Shown piece by piece: positions 22,598 through 34,694 of a stretch of 60,000 nt of DNA. Origin of the DNA: Owenia fusiformis (taxonomy: Eukaryota; Annelida; Polychaeta; Sabellida; Oweniidae). The notes below the pieces were generated by a model. The model was not told the origin of the DNA, made no database searches, and saw nothing but the letters and a program-made list of their open reading frames with translations. How positions within the stretch are numbered: position 1 is the stretch's first letter; each line of letters begins with the position of its first letter. The stretch covers positions 12,467,375-12,527,374 of the forward strand of contig CAIIXF020000005.1 of assembly GCA_903813345.2 (NCBI GenBank), read 5' to 3'. The position numbers and the translations under genes are program-made.

Positions 22598-23099
22598 TAC
22601 TGTAGATTGGGTTAATTTGGCGCTACTTAATTTGGCGATTTTGCCATTTTCGGCATATTGGCGGCTATTTAATTTGGCGGATATGCAAAAAAATAACCTT
22701 ACCCGCTGTTTGCGAATTACCATGTAAATGGACATGTCTGGCTATGTTCATTTTTCTTTTGAGGACCACTGGCGATATTCACCACATTTGTACATTTTTG
22801 TGAGATCATCCTTTACATTTTGCACCTCTATCGATGCTGCTACTATACCGCGCTTTTCCTTTCTAGTTTTTCCCTGAGTATTAATGAGTGACTGACCAGT
22901 TCTGAGCCAATTTATGAGACATCTTTTCATATTTTGGAAGAAACTAAATCGGAAGTGACCTAAATACACTGGACGAAATACCCTAGATAATTCCCGGGGA
23001 TTCATTCTAAATTTTGGTGAAGATTTATATTGGCGAATTTTTCAACTTCGCCAAATTCGCCAAATTAAAGCGGGCGCCAAATTAACCCAATCTACAGTA
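22598..23099. mobile_element. 502-bp MITE with perfect 26-bp TIRs
   Basis: The ends (22598-22623 and 23074-23099) are exact inverted copies, beginning TACTGTAGATTGGGTTAAT and ending in TA. Subterminal TTTGGCG / CGCCAAA motifs repeat many times inside each end. An 85-codon open frame on the minus strand inside resembles no protein I know. TA at both ends suggests a Tc1/mariner-type insertion. Confidence 0.78.
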
Positions 23100-23203
23100 T
23101 TTTGATTGACTTATGATTTAAAATACAATTTTGATATTAATTAGTTTTGATGTGCAGCTACAGTATGATACAAAGTAAAACATCAGCTAAATAGTACAGT
23201 TAA

Positions 23204-23562
23204 ACCTGTGAAGTAGATTATCTCTGTAAGTGGAACACCTCTGGAAGTGGAACATGTCTGGAAGTGGAACACCTTTGGAAGTGGAACATCTCTGTAAGGG
23301 AACGCCTCTGGAAGTGGAACACCTTTGGAAATGCAACATCTCTGGAAGTGGAACACTCTGGAAGTGGAACATCTCTAGAAGTGGAACACCTCTGGAAGTG
23401 GAACATCTCTTTAATGGAACACCTCTGTAACTTGGACACCTCTGGAAGTCGAATGCCTCCATAGATTGAATACTTCTTCCTGTTACCCATTGAACTTCTA
23501 TAAAAAGGAACACATTATTCTGAGGCTAAAAAGTGTTGGTCTTACATAGGTTTTACTGTATA
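23204..23562 (+). repeat. 17-bp minisatellite expanded inside a pogo-like MITE
   Basis: Starts ACAGTTAAACCTGTGAAGTA and ends ATAGGTTTTACTGTA, the ends of the family at 57947. Between them are about fifteen units of CTCTGGAAGTGGAACAC. The MITE's own GTGGAACACC motif appears to have been amplified. Several reading frames are open only because the unit lacks stops. Confidence 0.65.
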
Positions 23563-25169
23563 CCTCAGTGCAATGATTTCACCAGAGATATTATTATGGA
23601 TTCAAAAACAAACAAGATATAAACCAGCACACATTTAATGTTCATAAAATGATTGCATGTACTTCTATTGACCTAATGTGTATTCTCTATTTGCATGCAT
23701 ATGAATTATGATTCACATCCATACGCTTAACTTTTTCTTGCTGCATAAATGGTGATATATCATTGTATATTATTAAAGCATGTTTTTCAGTGTTGGGGGT
23801 CTGTATTGCACAATGAATAGCTCAATTTCAGGCACTTTACAATGCAGGGCTAGTACCTGATAACCCCTTCCCCACATTTTACACTAAGCTAACTTATTGT
23901 TTGTTTATTAACAAGTCTCTCAAGGCTAGCATTCCAGTTAGTAACGTTAGATTAGTCTAAATTATCTTATGTTTTCTGTATATATGTGTACATTTTAGTA
24001 TACTCGCTGTGCCTAAGTTATTTGAACAAGCGAATATATATGAGCCTTAAAGTGTTGTATATGTGGTTCATCAACTGTATATGTCACTTCTCAATATTCT
24101 AAAATTACAAACCTTATTTGCAGTGTTCACTTTATTTGAGTTAAAACTCATTATTAGAGAATGACAAAATTGTATTTGAAGTATTTGAAAAAAAATTGGT
24201 ACTTTGTTGAATTTGAAGTTATTCATTCAACATTTTGTGGCATTGTAAAACTGTTACGAATTCCTTTTGGATTCAATATTTAAAACTTATTTCATTATTT
24301 TGCTTGCATAAAATGCATTCCCTGGGTTTGTGCTCAAATCTTCTTTTTTGCCGTTTTTCATGTTATATGTATAGCTATTTAGTTTTGAAATTGTACATAG
24401 CTCTGTTTTGTCTAATTCTGTACCATAACCATACTATAAGGGAACTAATAAACTTTAAGAGGGATTACTTTTTACAAAATATGTTCTTGTTTAATGTTTT
24501 ATATGAAAAGAAGTGTGTAAAATACAGAATCAAACGATTAATATATAGTAAGACCTGCACGTTGCATGTTATCTATTATGGTTAGTTTCCATTGACAGAC
24601 ATGAGGATGGGGACCAAGACCCTCCTGCTCCCTCCTCGAAAAATTAGGAACTCAAAAATGCAAATAGTTTCATGGCTTGCTTTTCAAATTAAAATGGATC
24701 GCCTATAAGCTTCCTGGAAACAAGTCTTGACATTTAGTTGTTATTTACACAGAAACAAACTGATGTTACTATCCATTTCTTTTTAAATATAATTTGGGGC
24801 CCGATTCAGCAACCAGGATGTTGTTAGGCCATAATATGAAGCAAGCAAGACATTTAATAGATATCGTCCTGGTTGCTGAAGTGAGAAATTCTTGATTATT
24901 GGAGCTGAAGGATATCGTCCATTTGCTTGTGACTGCCCAGATTTTCAGTAACTGTTACTATTGAATTGTGTACCAAGTACCAATCAACCTTTTACAAATG
25001 TTTTAGATTATTATAATGAGGTTTATCTCATCTCTAAACGCATTTCTTCAATCATTCTAGATTTACCAGTGAGCTTGTATTCTAAATAAATTCCCGGGGA
25101 TTACATTAAGACACCAAACGAAACGGTTATAAGAAACACAAACACCGAATGCTCCTTAAAGAACTTTAG
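23563..25169. other. gene-free intergenic stretch
   Basis: AT-rich. It contains one notable hairpin at 24808-24877: TTCAGCAACCAGGA and its exact complement 40 bases apart. No exon was recognised between the sortilin 3' end and ATP synthase gamma. Confidence 0.5.
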
Positions 25170-25215
25170 ATGGCGCCACCAGTCGGCCTCGGTTTGAAAT
25201 CGTGAAGAAGCAGCC
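25170..25215 (+). promoter_or_regulatory. ATP5F1C: probable proximal promoter and 5' UTR of ATP synthase gamma
   Basis: Just upstream of the start codon lies TAGATGGCGCCACC, a YY1-like ATGGCG core common near the starts of housekeeping mitochondrial genes, then a short leader GAAGAAGCAGCC before ATG. No TATA box at the expected spot. The assignment is by position and motif only. Confidence 0.35.
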
Positions 25216-28200
25216 ATGTTGTCCCGAGCGGTTCCAGTTTTCACGCCACAATGGTAAATACATAGCTTGATTGCAACTGAGTCCTCGTTATTATATATCA
25301 GTATCTTCTCAGCTTTATTTTGATATATGATGTGTGAATTTATATGACTCAGATCCTACAAAATGTGATGTCCAAAAATTGGAAACCGGGTTTGCATCAA
25401 TTTTTTTGATTTTTTTAGTTTTTCAATTTATCTTGAAGGGGGTTAATTCCTACCATAGAACATGACTCCGAAGCCTAACATATAATTAAACCTAGTAGGG
25501 CGTTTTTTGGAAGCCCATTAGACATGTGTAAGGGGTGTGTCATCTCTAGTAGCCTATAGGTTACTGGTACAAGGTCAGCATCATCTTTCCATGAATAACC
25601 AAGTGAGAAGTTCTAGATTAGAGCTCTACTCTAAGATGACTATATACACCAGGTGATGAAAGTGAAATTCCCTGTCCACAAATTCATAGCTTCTGCTCTG
25701 CCCATGGTCTGATTGGTCCATTCGCAAAAATAAGGCCTCATCCAGTTCGATTTTAAGAATATCGCAATAGTGTTCCATTACTTGTTGTCTGGCCAGAAGA
25801 GTCATATAAATCAGACTGTTGTATATTGTTTCTTGTTATTATTTTTACTTGTATGCTTATTTTCTGTTTTCCTCACATACTCAGTCGTACATATTACCTG
25901 TTATAAATTGCTATTGGTCTGTCTGTCCATTACCCGAGGTAAGTGAAACCATGGGCTTTCAAGTCTACTTGAAAGCCCATGGTGAAACGCTTGGAAATTG
26001 AAGAAATGTAATACTGCTTGAATTTAAAATATTTTTTTATTTTGTCATACTAAGGTCACTGAAGGTCATTTTCTGGTTATTCCAATACTCTAAATGTGAA
26101 AGCATATAAAATGAAGTATTTATTACTTTATTACAAAAAGATTCAATTCAAATTAATTGACAGGCTCACAGTATCATTCAGAAGGAAAGTATTGTGGAAA
26201 GAAATTATTGTCTCAAAAAGAAGAAAAGTAGTACAGGGAGAGAACGGCTACATGTATTGAGTATTGAATCTCCATGAAATAAATAATTACAATTTCGTTT
26301 TGATGCTTACATTTAGACTACGGGAAGTAACCTTCATCAACATTGAGTGCCATATTTGGAGATGTGTTTCAGTATTGATTACATTTCATCAATTACAAGT
26401 GTTTTATGATTAAAATTATATATTAGAAGCACAAACTCTAATTAATCTTTTCTTTGACTTTGGTTGAACAGACAGTCCAGGAAAGCGTTTCCCGCAAGAA
26501 AAGATAAGAAATGAATAAAAAATAACAACAAAGAACAACATAGAACAGTAAGAATCCATTGTGTTCTATTCGAGTCTTTACAATGCAACATTGAATGAAA
26601 TACTGAAATACCAAATTATTTTCATTTTCTAATTTTTGGTTTCCTCGTAAGACTGCAGAAACTTGTTTCTTTTTGGTGGTTCTTGTTAGTTTCTCTTGCC
26701 TCCTTGGGCTTTAAACAAGTGCCATTTTAGATCCATGTTTAATATAAGGTGTGACCACCCGACATCCTGAATTTGACACTTGTTCCTTAGGATCTGAGTT
26801 GGACAGATGGGCCTTTGGTAACCCGAAGATTCAAAGATTAGATCTTCTGCCAATATCAATAGACAAGCATTTAAATTTTAATAGAATCATATTTTGACTA
26901 CTTTATATTTTTTTCAGTGTCCAAGTTCGCAACATGGCAACTTTAAAAGACAGTAAGTATAAAACTCAATAAGGCATCAATAACATTAAATCTTTAAAGA
27001 TTTGTTATGTACAGCTTTCTAATTATGGAACTAGCTTAAAGGGGCAACAAGGCCCATAGAGAGAATATAGGAAAATTTTTACTTTCTGAGCTTTCAAGGC
27101 AACATTTGGCTTAACATCTTCTTTGACATACCTATTTTCCTAAAATGTATGGATAAACTTTCCATTTCAGCTGAAGTGTAAATTCAGTTAAAAACTTCAA
27201 AAGGTTAAATCCACTTTTTGATTTTTAAGATCCACCATGTTCCAAGAGGAATATCAGTTGAAATAATGTTTATCTAGGGGGTTTAGTCTTGATGAAATAT
27301 CCAAACATAATATATTTTGACACTTGTCCATGATCGTTGAATGGCCCCTCTGCACTAATTGTTGTACCTTTAAAGTAAACATGGCATGTATTTATCTAGC
27401 ATTTCCACTCTTAGAAATGAGTAGGTACTATGTATATTCATACACATTTTGACTTCACTTATTATATTGAATGATCCTGATGTGTTTCAGTCCATATGAG
27501 GTTAAAATCTGTGACAAATATTCGTAAAATCACAAAAACCATGAAGATGGTGTCAGCTGCTAAATACAACAAGGCTGAGAGAGAACTGAAGGCTGCACGG
27601 CCATACGGAGCTGGCGCTAGATGTAAGATTAATTTTTTAGCCCATTAGAACATAAGATGTGAGAAGAGGTGATGTAAAATTCATATTAAACATAATGAGT
27701 GGAACTAGTCGGAAATAAGGATATTAAAAGATGATCGCTTTACTAAACTATAAATTATAAAGAATATTATGATTACAGAACATATTATCTACTGACAACT
27801 TAGATACCCTCTCACTCAACTTGTTTTTTGCATTTAAAAAAAACTCGAATCAAACTTTGGACTACTCCTTTGCAGCATTTTTTGAGAAAGCAGAAGTCAC
27901 ACAAGACGAGAGTAAACCAAACTTTCTCATGTTGGCCTTGACATCAGATAGAGGGCTCTGTGGTGGTGTACATTCTTCTATTTCCAAATCTATCAGAAAT
28001 AAAGCAACAGATGAACTTAAAGACAAAAATGTAGGAATCATCTGCGTTGGGGACAAATCAAGACAAATTATATCTAGGTATGTATTTTTGTATAAGTGGC
28101 TCCAGTAATGGGCTGTCCATTCCTTTCTTTTGATAAGAATTGACTGAATTTTTCATCATATAAGATAAGTAAACTCAGAGGAGACTGCAGTCCCAGAAGT

Positions 28201-29693
28201 CAATTTCCGAATTTAGAATTAGACGGTAATAGACAATGATTCCATCCTGTGCAAGCCAGTTTGTTTTGATTTATAGTTTAGATTGAATAATAGATCATTT
28301 TTGAAATCTGAAATCTTGTTTTGATTTAATTTCTTGTTCTTTTTCCAGAACATTATCTAAAAGCATGTTGATGCATTTTGTTGACATTGGTAAGAAGCCT
28401 CCAGTATTTGCTGATGCATCCCTGATAGCTAATAACATCCTTCAGTCTGACTTCGAATATGACTGTGCTGAGATGGTCTACAACAGATTCAAGTGAGTTA
28501 CATTTTTATAAGCCATATTTTTATGTCACCACCAGAAGTAGTGACATATTGTTATAATCCTAAACTTTTTGGTGTATGGTGGTCGGCGGTTGGTGTCCGA
28601 TGTTTGGTGTCTTGAACAAATGGCAGGTGATGACATTTTGCATGTTTTACTTTTTAACTTAATGCCTTTGTGAATTTATCTGAAGAAGTGTTTCTCCAGT
28701 CTTATGCATAACACCAATAAATGGCTCCAATTGGCTCATTTCATTCATCCACGTTCAATAGATTATCCATTTGTTTGAATATGGTTTCTTAACCCTTGTG
28801 CTGTAGACTATATCAGATCTTTTTAACTTGGGGAAAAATACAAGATGTAATTCCTGTGTTCTGCTCTATAGTGCATTACAAAATATAAGTTTGAGTTGAA
28901 TTGTGAGGACTTGAACTCCCTGTCAACTGGTTCAAATCTAGAGTATTCCTATTCTCTGGGAATTTCTGAACCTGTATTTATTTCATTCCTGGAATTTATT
29001 TTTTATTTTTAATCCTCTATATTTTCTCTCCAGGACTGTAATGTCATATCAGACAACACATCTGCCACTGTTCAACCAAGCATCCATATCTGGTGCAGAG
29101 AAACTTAGTCTCTATGACAGCTTGGATGATTCAGTTCTACAAAGCTATAACGAGTTTGCACTGGCCAGCATCATCTATATGGGACTGAAGGAGGGTGCCT
29201 GCAGTGAACAGAGCTCAAGAATGACTGCTATGGACGGAGCAACTAAGAATGCAGGTAATATGTCCAATCCAATTTTTCCAATTTTTCTCACAGAAGAAAT
29301 TTTGATAGGTCTAAAAGCAGTCAAATTTACTTGAAGAAGTTTAATTGTCAACTTACATCAGCTTACATGTTAAATTTTCAACTTACATCAGCTTACATGT
29401 TAAATTTTCAACTTACATATTGAATTGTCAACTATTAACAACTTAAATTGTCAACTTACATGTTAAATTGCCAACTTACATGTTGAATTGCCAACTTACA
29501 TGTTGAATTGCCAGCTTACATATTAAATTGTCAACTAACATGTTAAATCGTCAACTTACATGTTAAATCATTGTGTTTAGGTGAGATGATAGAGAAGCTA
29601 CAGCTCACATACAACAGAACCAGACAGGCTGTCATCACTAGGGAACTTATCGAGATCATCTCAGGAGCTGCTGCCCTTAAGAAGGCAGATTAA
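25216..29693 (+). CDS. ATP5F1C: mitochondrial ATP synthase subunit gamma
   Basis: Central rotor shaft of F1-ATPase in the mitochondrial matrix. Seven exons: 25216-25253, 26918-26952, 27491-27622, 27876-28077, 28349-28492, 29034-29254 and 29581-29693. Phases agree and give 294 residues, close to the usual animal length of about 297. The N-terminus [13 protein letters not shown] is a mitochondrial targeting sequence. Then come [20 protein letters not shown] (start of the first long helix), TSDRGLCGG, and the C-terminal family signature [15 protein letters not shown] before TAA. All key regions are present and no break was seen. The first two exons are tiny and intron 1 is about 1.66 kb. Confidence 0.97.
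25948..25983. repeat. perfect 16-bp hairpin in ATP5F1C intron 1
   Basis: ACCATGGGCTTTCAAG, four bases TCTA, then the exact inverse. Flanking GAAA / GAAA(C) do not extend the stem. Could be the core of a small foldback element. Confidence 0.7.
28520..28665 (+). repeat. dispersed repeat family R1, copy b
   Basis: TATGTCACCACCAGAAGTAG, then TGACATATTGTTATAATC, GGTTGGTGTCC and CAAATGGCAGGTGATGACAT. The most complete plus-strand copy, in the ATP5F1C intron after 28492. Confidence 0.65.
29343..29572 (+). repeat. 20-bp minisatellite next to the last ATP5F1C acceptor
   Basis: About eleven imperfect units of TGTTAAATTGTCAACTTACA. The array stops eight bases before the TTTAG acceptor of the final exon at 29581. 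Confidence 0.8.
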
Positions 29694-29951
29694 CCCTCCA
29701 AGTGTTTAGTCAATTTATTTAATTGGTAAGATATTTCTTTTTGTATTTTTGTATTTTTGCTAGGGTCTGGTATTAATAACCTGATATGTGATTGTGAAGA
29801 GGTACATGTAATTTTGTATATAGTTTCAAAAATTATTGATCTCCCCTTGTAGTATTGAAGAAATCTGTTCATATAAAAGATTACTGTCTGTATGACAAAA
29901 TAACTTTGTTGTGAGAATATTGGTCAACATATTTTATTGCCGTATGTAAGT

Positions 29952-30036
29952 ACAACCTGTGTATTTGGAACCCCCCATGTACTGGTTGAAATTGTATCTT
30001 GTAGACAGGTGTTCCATTAGACAGGCTTTACTGTAG
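29952..30036. mobile_element. pogo-like MITE fragment
   Basis: ACAACCTGTGTATTTGGAAC at one end and GTGTTCCATTAGACAGGCTT, then TACTGTA, at the other. About 85 bp. Confidence 0.45.
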
Positions 30037-30164
30037 CTGTAGGACAATTGGTTTAAATCATGGTAAGCTGATCATTCCAGCGATTGTTTGTTCCAAAATT
30101 CTCATGATGTACCCTTGTCCCACAGCTTAAGAAATTGGTAAATGACAAAAAGAAAATTCTGTTT

Positions 30165-30285
30165 AGGGCTGATGTGAAAAAGTCCGTCAACCCAAGTAGG
30201 GATTGAATGCGCAACCCTTCACTAACTGGGCAAGTGCTCTAGTACTGAGCTACAAAACTGACTTTTCCACATCAGCATTGTATTA
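30165..30285 (-). repeat. tRNA-derived SINE-like unit bounded by short inverted repeats
   Basis: On the minus strand, TAGCTCAGTACTAGAG matches tRNA box A and GCGCATTCAATCCC is box B-like, about 40 bases apart. The unit is bracketed by GCTGATGTGGAAAAGTC and the inverse GACTTTTTCACATCAGC. Not a functional tRNA: the acceptor stem does not close. Confidence 0.6.
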
Positions 30286-30877
30286 TATACCATTTCAGCC
30301 ATGTCTTACATACCCAGTTTCCTGGACACCATATAAAGATGAGATAAATTGTAATCCATTGCCTTTTTTCTTTATTTCCAGGTTTCAATCTACAAATACA
30401 ATCTAAACATGTGTCCCCACTACAATGTTGCCAAACTAAATACAATTATTGGAACTTTTGTGAATATTATTGACAGATTTATTAATTTATTCAGTGAACA
30501 AAGCAGACATTGATTCACAGTGATTGACAAAAATGATGCACATAGGGAACCGTGATGATTTATCCAATGTGGGTTTACTGTAGAGTTTATACCAGTGTGC
30601 CCTATTTGAGTGTTAGTGGTTAGAACACTGCCAAATTTGTATAGTGAGCTATGTATGCAAATACAGTTAAACATTTTAAAAATACATTGTGTTATTGTTC
30701 TCATAATTAATGAAAATGTGTTTCAGCAGACATGACACCAGTCCAAATCCTAAAATATTAAAGATAGGAGGGGTTGAAGAATGTGTAAATTTCAACTCAT
30801 TCCAAAACAACAACAATATTTCAATAGAGCCAAAATTATAAGATGTGCTACATAGAGGTGTTTCAGTTTCTGTTTGC

Positions 30878-31112
30878 TCTCCTTCTCCCTCCCCTCCTCC
30901 CTCCCCTTCTCCCTCCCTCTTGGGAAATTCCTGCTTTCCCATAACTGAACTGTATGGACTTATGCCAAAATATCCAAATAAATGTGACCTAACATTTTAC
31001 CATACTGTGCGCTTATTCAATATTCTGATTCTGCAATTCAACAGTAAACTTCCTCCCAGATTTATTGAATTTTGTAGCAGAAATCGCGTACTCCCCGCCC
31101 CCCCCCCCCCCC
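30878..31112. repeat. pyrimidine-rich and poly-C low-complexity tracts
   Basis: CTCCCTCCCCTCCTCCCTCC-type sequence at about 30878-30920 and a run of 17 C near 31096-31112. Overlapping open frames reflect composition only. Confidence 0.6.
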
Positions 31113-31619
31113 GATTGAGCATAAAGCTTTATGGAAAACAATTGCCCTGGAAAAGTGAATTTACTATTTAATTCATGGTACATCTTTGATAATATTGAAT
31201 AAACCAAATTGGCTGAATAAACTAAATGAACTGTTTGCGTCTCATACTCAGAAACCGAGTGTTGTAAAATATATGGATAGGTGATCAGTGTAGAGACGAT
31301 AAGAGAACGGATGAACGAGCGAGACTTTCCACCGCTACTCACGACTGACTTTGAAGTACATCCCATAAATTATTGTAGCACATCTACATAGGTGCTCAAC
31401 TCTACCCCTTCCAACTTTGAGCCTGTCCCTGCTAGGGGTACATGTACATGCGCGAGTGGGTCTGTCCCTATGCGTAGTTCTCCAATATATGTCACCCATT
31501 TAAAATGAATTGTTAAATATATGATAACATAATTTTACATACAAGTTACGCATTCTATGAGACTCCTGGTATTATGAATGTAAGATAAATAAAATAAAAA
31601 TACGATTGTATCAAGAAGC

Positions 31620-31985
31620 AAAAGCCTTTTCTGGGTCGCCGCGAATGGCATGATTTCCTCGAATCTCTTCAGTTGCAAGGCAACCATACTGGGACCGAAT
31701 CGCGTCGTTCCACTACTGCCCTTGGTGGGGGCTCGCTACCATACTGTTTGACTCCCGGGGTCTACTAAAGCACGTCAGTGGAGGAACCAACCACAGTCTC
31801 ACAATCTGTATCCGACAAGAGCGGCCAGAGAACCGACCCAAGCCAAGGGCCAGAGGTTGGACCTTCGGACCGGGTGTCCGTAGTGCAATGATCAAAAACT
31901 CCGTACCTGGGGCTCGAACGCGGGACCTCCGTATCCCCTCCGGTACGTTCGACTACAAAGTAGTCCGTCTACGCCACGAGGCTAC
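31620..31985 (-). repeat. GC-rich tRNA-derived SINE
   Basis: A sharply GC-rich block in AT-rich surroundings. On the minus strand it begins with TGGCGTAGACGG (exact box A pattern) and, about 50 bases on, CGCGTTCGAGCCCC (box B). A roughly 270-base unique body follows toward 31620. The head-plus-body layout fits a full-length SINE transcribed by Pol III. I see no clear target duplication. Confidence 0.7.
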
Positions 31986-32524
31986 TCTGCTTAGGTGTCA
32001 AAACTCCACAAAATTGTAATAGTTGTTATAACATTTTACTTGGATGAACACGCAGGCTACATGTTGTAATAATCCTATTTTCTAATTTCAAGTATTTTGT
32101 ATTTGAATGACTAATTATAAACAACGGCAATCACCATTCACCACGCGCTTGCAAACTATCTCGTAATTGGCTTCTTCATATGAACAGTCTTTTGTAAGAT
32201 CGGAATGAAAAGGGATTCCATTCAATAAAACTATATCGAATTATGAAAACGGTGCATATTTTCATGTAAAACGTCTAAAATTTTCGACCAAACCATTTTC
32301 AATGCACTTTGCATTATCGATGACTGGTGATTGCGATTCAAAATAATACAGGTACTTGTTAAGCATAACTTATTGAAATATCATGACTTCATTTTTTCCA
32401 TCTAACGATGTCCACTCAGCAAGTAATATTTGCTTTATTTGAGTCGCATTTTTTATGATTATGATTTTAGGACCAAAGTTGTTTTATTTCAGGTTTGAAA
32501 GATTTACGTGTTCACTAACACAGA

Positions 32525-33440
32525 CTATAGACGTGTCGCAAAAAGCTCGCGCACGCATTGTTACACATTTTGTGGCGTAATCCAGAGGATCCTCGCTTTT
32601 AACATGATAAATTGTGACGTTTTTGAGAAAAATGTACACACATGAAAATCCTTTCGTCCTCCACATTTACCTCTATATCTCAAAACATTTTAGACGAATA
32701 ACTCTGATATCATATATATATTGTTAATGGGCTAGGAGCATCATAAAACACGAATCAATTGATATTTTAGGTGAAATAAATATACGTGTTGCTGTGCTTG
32801 AAAATAGGCGAATGGCGTAAATTAGCCCTATTTTAATGAATTTTGAAAACCTTTCGTCCTCCACTTTTCCACATACAACAGAAAACACATACTTTTGTGA
32901 ACAAAATCAACTATTTATTAATAAACTAGAGTTTAGGAGCAAAATAATCATGTATGATTTATTAAAAACTGATCTCGTATTTTTTGTTTAATGTACACCT
33001 GAAAAGTTGAAGGTACCAAAAAATGAGCAAAAAAGGTCGCTGTCAACAGATTCTATCTTCAGACTCTATGACGTCACAATATGGGACGCTCACTAAAATT
33101 CATCCTTTGAAATAAAACTTCCATCTTCCTTTATCAAGACGAAAAATAAGTATAATAGTCATATATTGTTTGAGTTATGAGCGTTTAAAGACGAAAAATA
33201 ATTCAAAATGTAACGTGTCAACATGGGATATTTGCCAGATGTTTTGGTAAAAAACTCTTTTAAAAACGAACGCGCAAAAAATGTGAACGGAGTGTAGTTG
33301 ATCTAAAATCTTCATCGAAACAGCTTTAAAATGATATATAACTTTAATTAGAATATTATTTTATAATCCGGGGAATCAAATTTACATTCACGCGATACCC
33401 TTAAAAAACAAATGCGCCACCTTTTTGCGACACGTCATAG
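32525..33440. mobile_element. 916-bp TIR element without a gene
   Basis: Ends CTATAGACGTGTCGCAAAAA and the inverted TTTTTGCGACACGTCATAG match over about 25 bases. Inside, CCTTTCGTCCTCCAC is present twice (about 32649 and 32850). No open frame above 60 codons makes sense as transposase, so it depends on a helper elsewhere. Confidence 0.7.
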
Positions 33441-33564
33441 AAATAGTCATGGTGCATGTATAAAATGTCATTCATTAAAAGTGAAATTTCAAGAAATGTG
33501 ACTGGCTCATGTGACATATCCTGTTCACACTTTGTGGACCAGAACCCATATAACAAGGAGATTA

Positions 33565-33680
33565 TTATGTCACCACCACCAAAAGTGGTGATATATTGTT
33601 AGTCTCCAACTTTTTTGTGGATGGTGTTCCACGTCTATAACAAATGACAGGTAGTGTCATTTTGTGTGTTAATGCAAACA
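33565..33680 (+). repeat. dispersed repeat family R1, copy c
   Basis: TTATGTCACCACCACCAAAA, then GTGGTGATATATTGTTAG, then CAACTTTTTTGTGGATGGTG and ACAAATGACAGG. Confidence 0.6.
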
Positions 33681-34402
33681 TAAACATAATTCATTGAATT
33701 CTCACAGAAGATAGTGTCCTATAAAGGATGGAATTCAGATTGGTATATTCATATTCCCAGTATATTTTTACATTCTGGGTACATTTTCACATTAAGGGTA
33801 TATTTTCATATTCTTGGATTCAATGCATTTACTACCTATCACAGGGATACTTGTCCTGAACATGCCGACTTTGAACTCCATCAGGATGTTTTGGGAATTT
33901 TCTACCCTCAAAAGGAAAGGTTGATATGTGTCTCTGACACACTTTTGTATCCACTGTTGGTCAAATATATGGAATATTGGACATTTCACAAAAATGAGCA
34001 ATACTGTCTTTCCTGACAGGTCTATGAAAATAATACTTGAATCTCCATTCATGGGGGCATTGAAAACGAGGAAATCAATGGAAAATATTCCATATTTATG
34101 AGGATAAATAACATAACACTTAACATACTGCTCTTGATCTTTTGTAATTTCATATTTTACAATACACTTTCAGTCTCACTTTAGATCAACTCTATTCTCC
34201 AGATTGTACATGTACATTGTACATGATGTATATCATCTGTTATCCAACCCTCAGTGTTTGATACTGCAGTTTATTCCATAGTTAGCATGATATTCATAGG
34301 ATAACATGTGAAAATAAATACGGTATTTTTGTAATCAGTGGTAAAATATGATATTTTTGACAAATTTTCACTTAACCATAGCATACGGTTTTTTAGCCAT
34401 GA

Positions 34403-34418
34403 CATACGACGTCGTATG
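34403..34418. repeat. perfect 16-bp palindrome CATACGACGTCGTATG
   Basis: Exactly self-complementary, with outer CCAT and ATGG also pairing. No function assigned. Confidence 0.6.
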
Positions 34419-34557
34419 CGATGGTTTATGGATTTTTGCTACTTCAGACTCAAAACGAGGCTAAGTGTCAACATCGCCGGATCGTTTGGAAAATTCGAAT
34501 TAAATGACTTAATTTCCGACGATTCTGATGATGACTTTAACTATGGAATAAAAAGAA

Positions 34558-34694
34558 CATCCTATGATTTACTCGTGATATGATTTTAATCCACTCATGG
34601 TTATTGATATCTGCACTCTCTCGCTACGCTCGCTTGTGCAGATATCATATCCATTCGTGGATAAAAATCATATCACTCATAAATCATAGGATAT
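34558..34694. repeat. 59-base-arm hairpin with CTCGCTACGCTCGC loop
   Basis: Arms 34558-34616 and 34636-34694 pair at about 85 percent, including CCTATGATTTA and GATATCTGCAC. The 19-base loop is TCTCTCGCTACGCTCGCTT. It could be a MITE core. Confidence 0.7.

Noticed and set aside
22748-23005. 85-codon frame inside the 502-bp MITE
   Set aside because: No known domain, inside a non-autonomous element, no splice or promoter context.
23187-23513. Overlapping open frames of 66-108 codons on both strands
   Set aside because: Products of a 17-bp minisatellite that lacks stops in several frames.
29041-29334. 97-codon frame as a separate gene
   Set aside because: It is ATP5F1C exon 29034-29254 read through its donor.
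19596-29575. Regular short repeats as CRISPR arrays
   Set aside because: Units are contiguous or diverged without unique spacers, in a spliced animal genome.
31877-31985. Functional tRNA gene
   Set aside because: Boxes A and B are good but the acceptor stem does not pair and the sequence runs on into a SINE body.
34338-34583. 81-codon frame with an acidic DDSDDD segment
   Set aside because: Overlaps the palindrome and hairpin, has no splice context and no family match.
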